Of a stretch of DNA of 5,661 nucleotides, positions 5,489 through 5,661 are shown piece by piece. The notes beneath the pieces were generated by a model. The model did not search any database, had not been told where the DNA came from, and saw only the letters and a list, made by a program, of their open reading frames with translations. Within the stretch, counting starts at the first letter, position 1, and every line of letters begins with the position of its first letter. Position numbers and translations under genes: made by a program. This DNA comes from Saprospiraceae bacterium. Lineage in GTDB: Bacteria; Bacteroidota; Bacteroidia; Chitinophagales; Saprospiraceae. The stretch lies in NCBI GenBank assembly GCA_013001805.1, contig JABDLW010000268.1, positions 1 through 5,661 on the forward strand, read 5' to 3'.

Positions 5489-5661
5489 ACCAATCAATTG
5501 AATAACTTTGTAATCCGGCCTGAATGACCAATAAAATAAGGGGTTTTCCTTCTCTGAAGTAATGATGCCGATATGTTGAGGGAAGAAAATTCAGCGAAGC
5601 GTCTTATTTTGCAAACCGAACGATGTTCAGTCGGGTGAGTTATTTTAAGCCACAATAGATT
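5489..5661. other. Non-coding sequence downstream of lhgO with a promoter-like element
   Basis: TAACTTTG at 5503-5510 fully matches TAnnTTTG on the plus strand, with a partial TTTC at 5481-5484 at suitable distance. The nearest following ATG (5524) opens only 12 codons, and no other frame to the window end is convincing. The element may serve a gene beyond the edge or be a chance match. No intrinsic terminator for lhgO is evident. Confidence 0.3.

Noticed and set aside
5173..5493. Minus-strand open frame of 106 codons opposite the end of lhgO
   Set aside because: It lies entirely antisense to well-conserved lhgO codons and has no domain resemblance; it is a shadow of the real gene.
5540..5555. 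AAGG/CCTT stem as a terminator for lhgO
   Set aside because: The stem is only four pairs, and a T-rich tail follows it only on the minus strand, so it is not a credible terminator for lhgO.
5573..5638. Short plus-strand frame starting MLREEN after lhgO
   Set aside because: It has only 21 codons with no similarity I recognise and no clear translation signals.

Overview
The window looks like a piece of a Bacteroidota chromosome, probably a free-living Saprospirales- or Cytophagales-like lineage. This rests on gene content (a cyclase/TolB-like/TPR fusion, and an ECF sigma factor of the 'ISRKRYAxxHLRxRL' type paired with a small two-helix membrane protein), on the lack of Shine-Dalgarno sequences before any start, and on several matches to the Bacteroidota promoter -7 element TAnnTTTG. 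The lineage call is inference from these features, not from a database search.

Layout. Positions 1-692 hold no convincing complete gene. There is a possible minus-strand start running off the left edge, with a promoter-like element behind it, a bulged AT-rich inverted repeat (137-198), and a likely promoter (644-671) for the next gene. Positions 693-2735 (+) encode a 680-residue membrane protein: class III adenylyl cyclase, one transmembrane helix, TolB-like domain, TPR array. Converging on it is a minus-strand pair: an ECF sigma factor (3985 to 3425) followed 27 nt later by a 110-residue two-helix membrane protein (3397 to 3065). Diverging from the sigma factor is an FAD-dependent L-2-hydroxyglutarate oxidase, lhgO (4289-5488, +). 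The last 173 nt hold no clear gene.

The most striking structure is a family of modular intergenic repeats. One cluster (2941-3079) lies downstream of the sigma pair and a second (4065-4268) lies upstream of it, in the same orientation, so the sigma pair sits between direct repeats about 1.15 kb apart. Four hairpin modules share CTGAC and GTCAG arms exactly 16 nt apart but carry two different interiors. They are associated with the motif CGGTCnGC...CGATTC (five copies) and with CATTCGT heptamers. The heptamer array forms the last codons and the stop of the small membrane protein. The repeats also create a spurious 47-residue N-terminal extension on the lhgO reading frame.

How the genes may work together: cyclase and sigma factor are both signalling genes, but they are convergent and nothing in the sequence ties them into one pathway. 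The sigma factor and the membrane protein probably form an operon, and a perfect palindrome just before the sigma start is a candidate regulatory site. lhgO looks like an independent metabolic gene feeding electrons from L-2-hydroxyglutarate oxidation into the respiratory chain.
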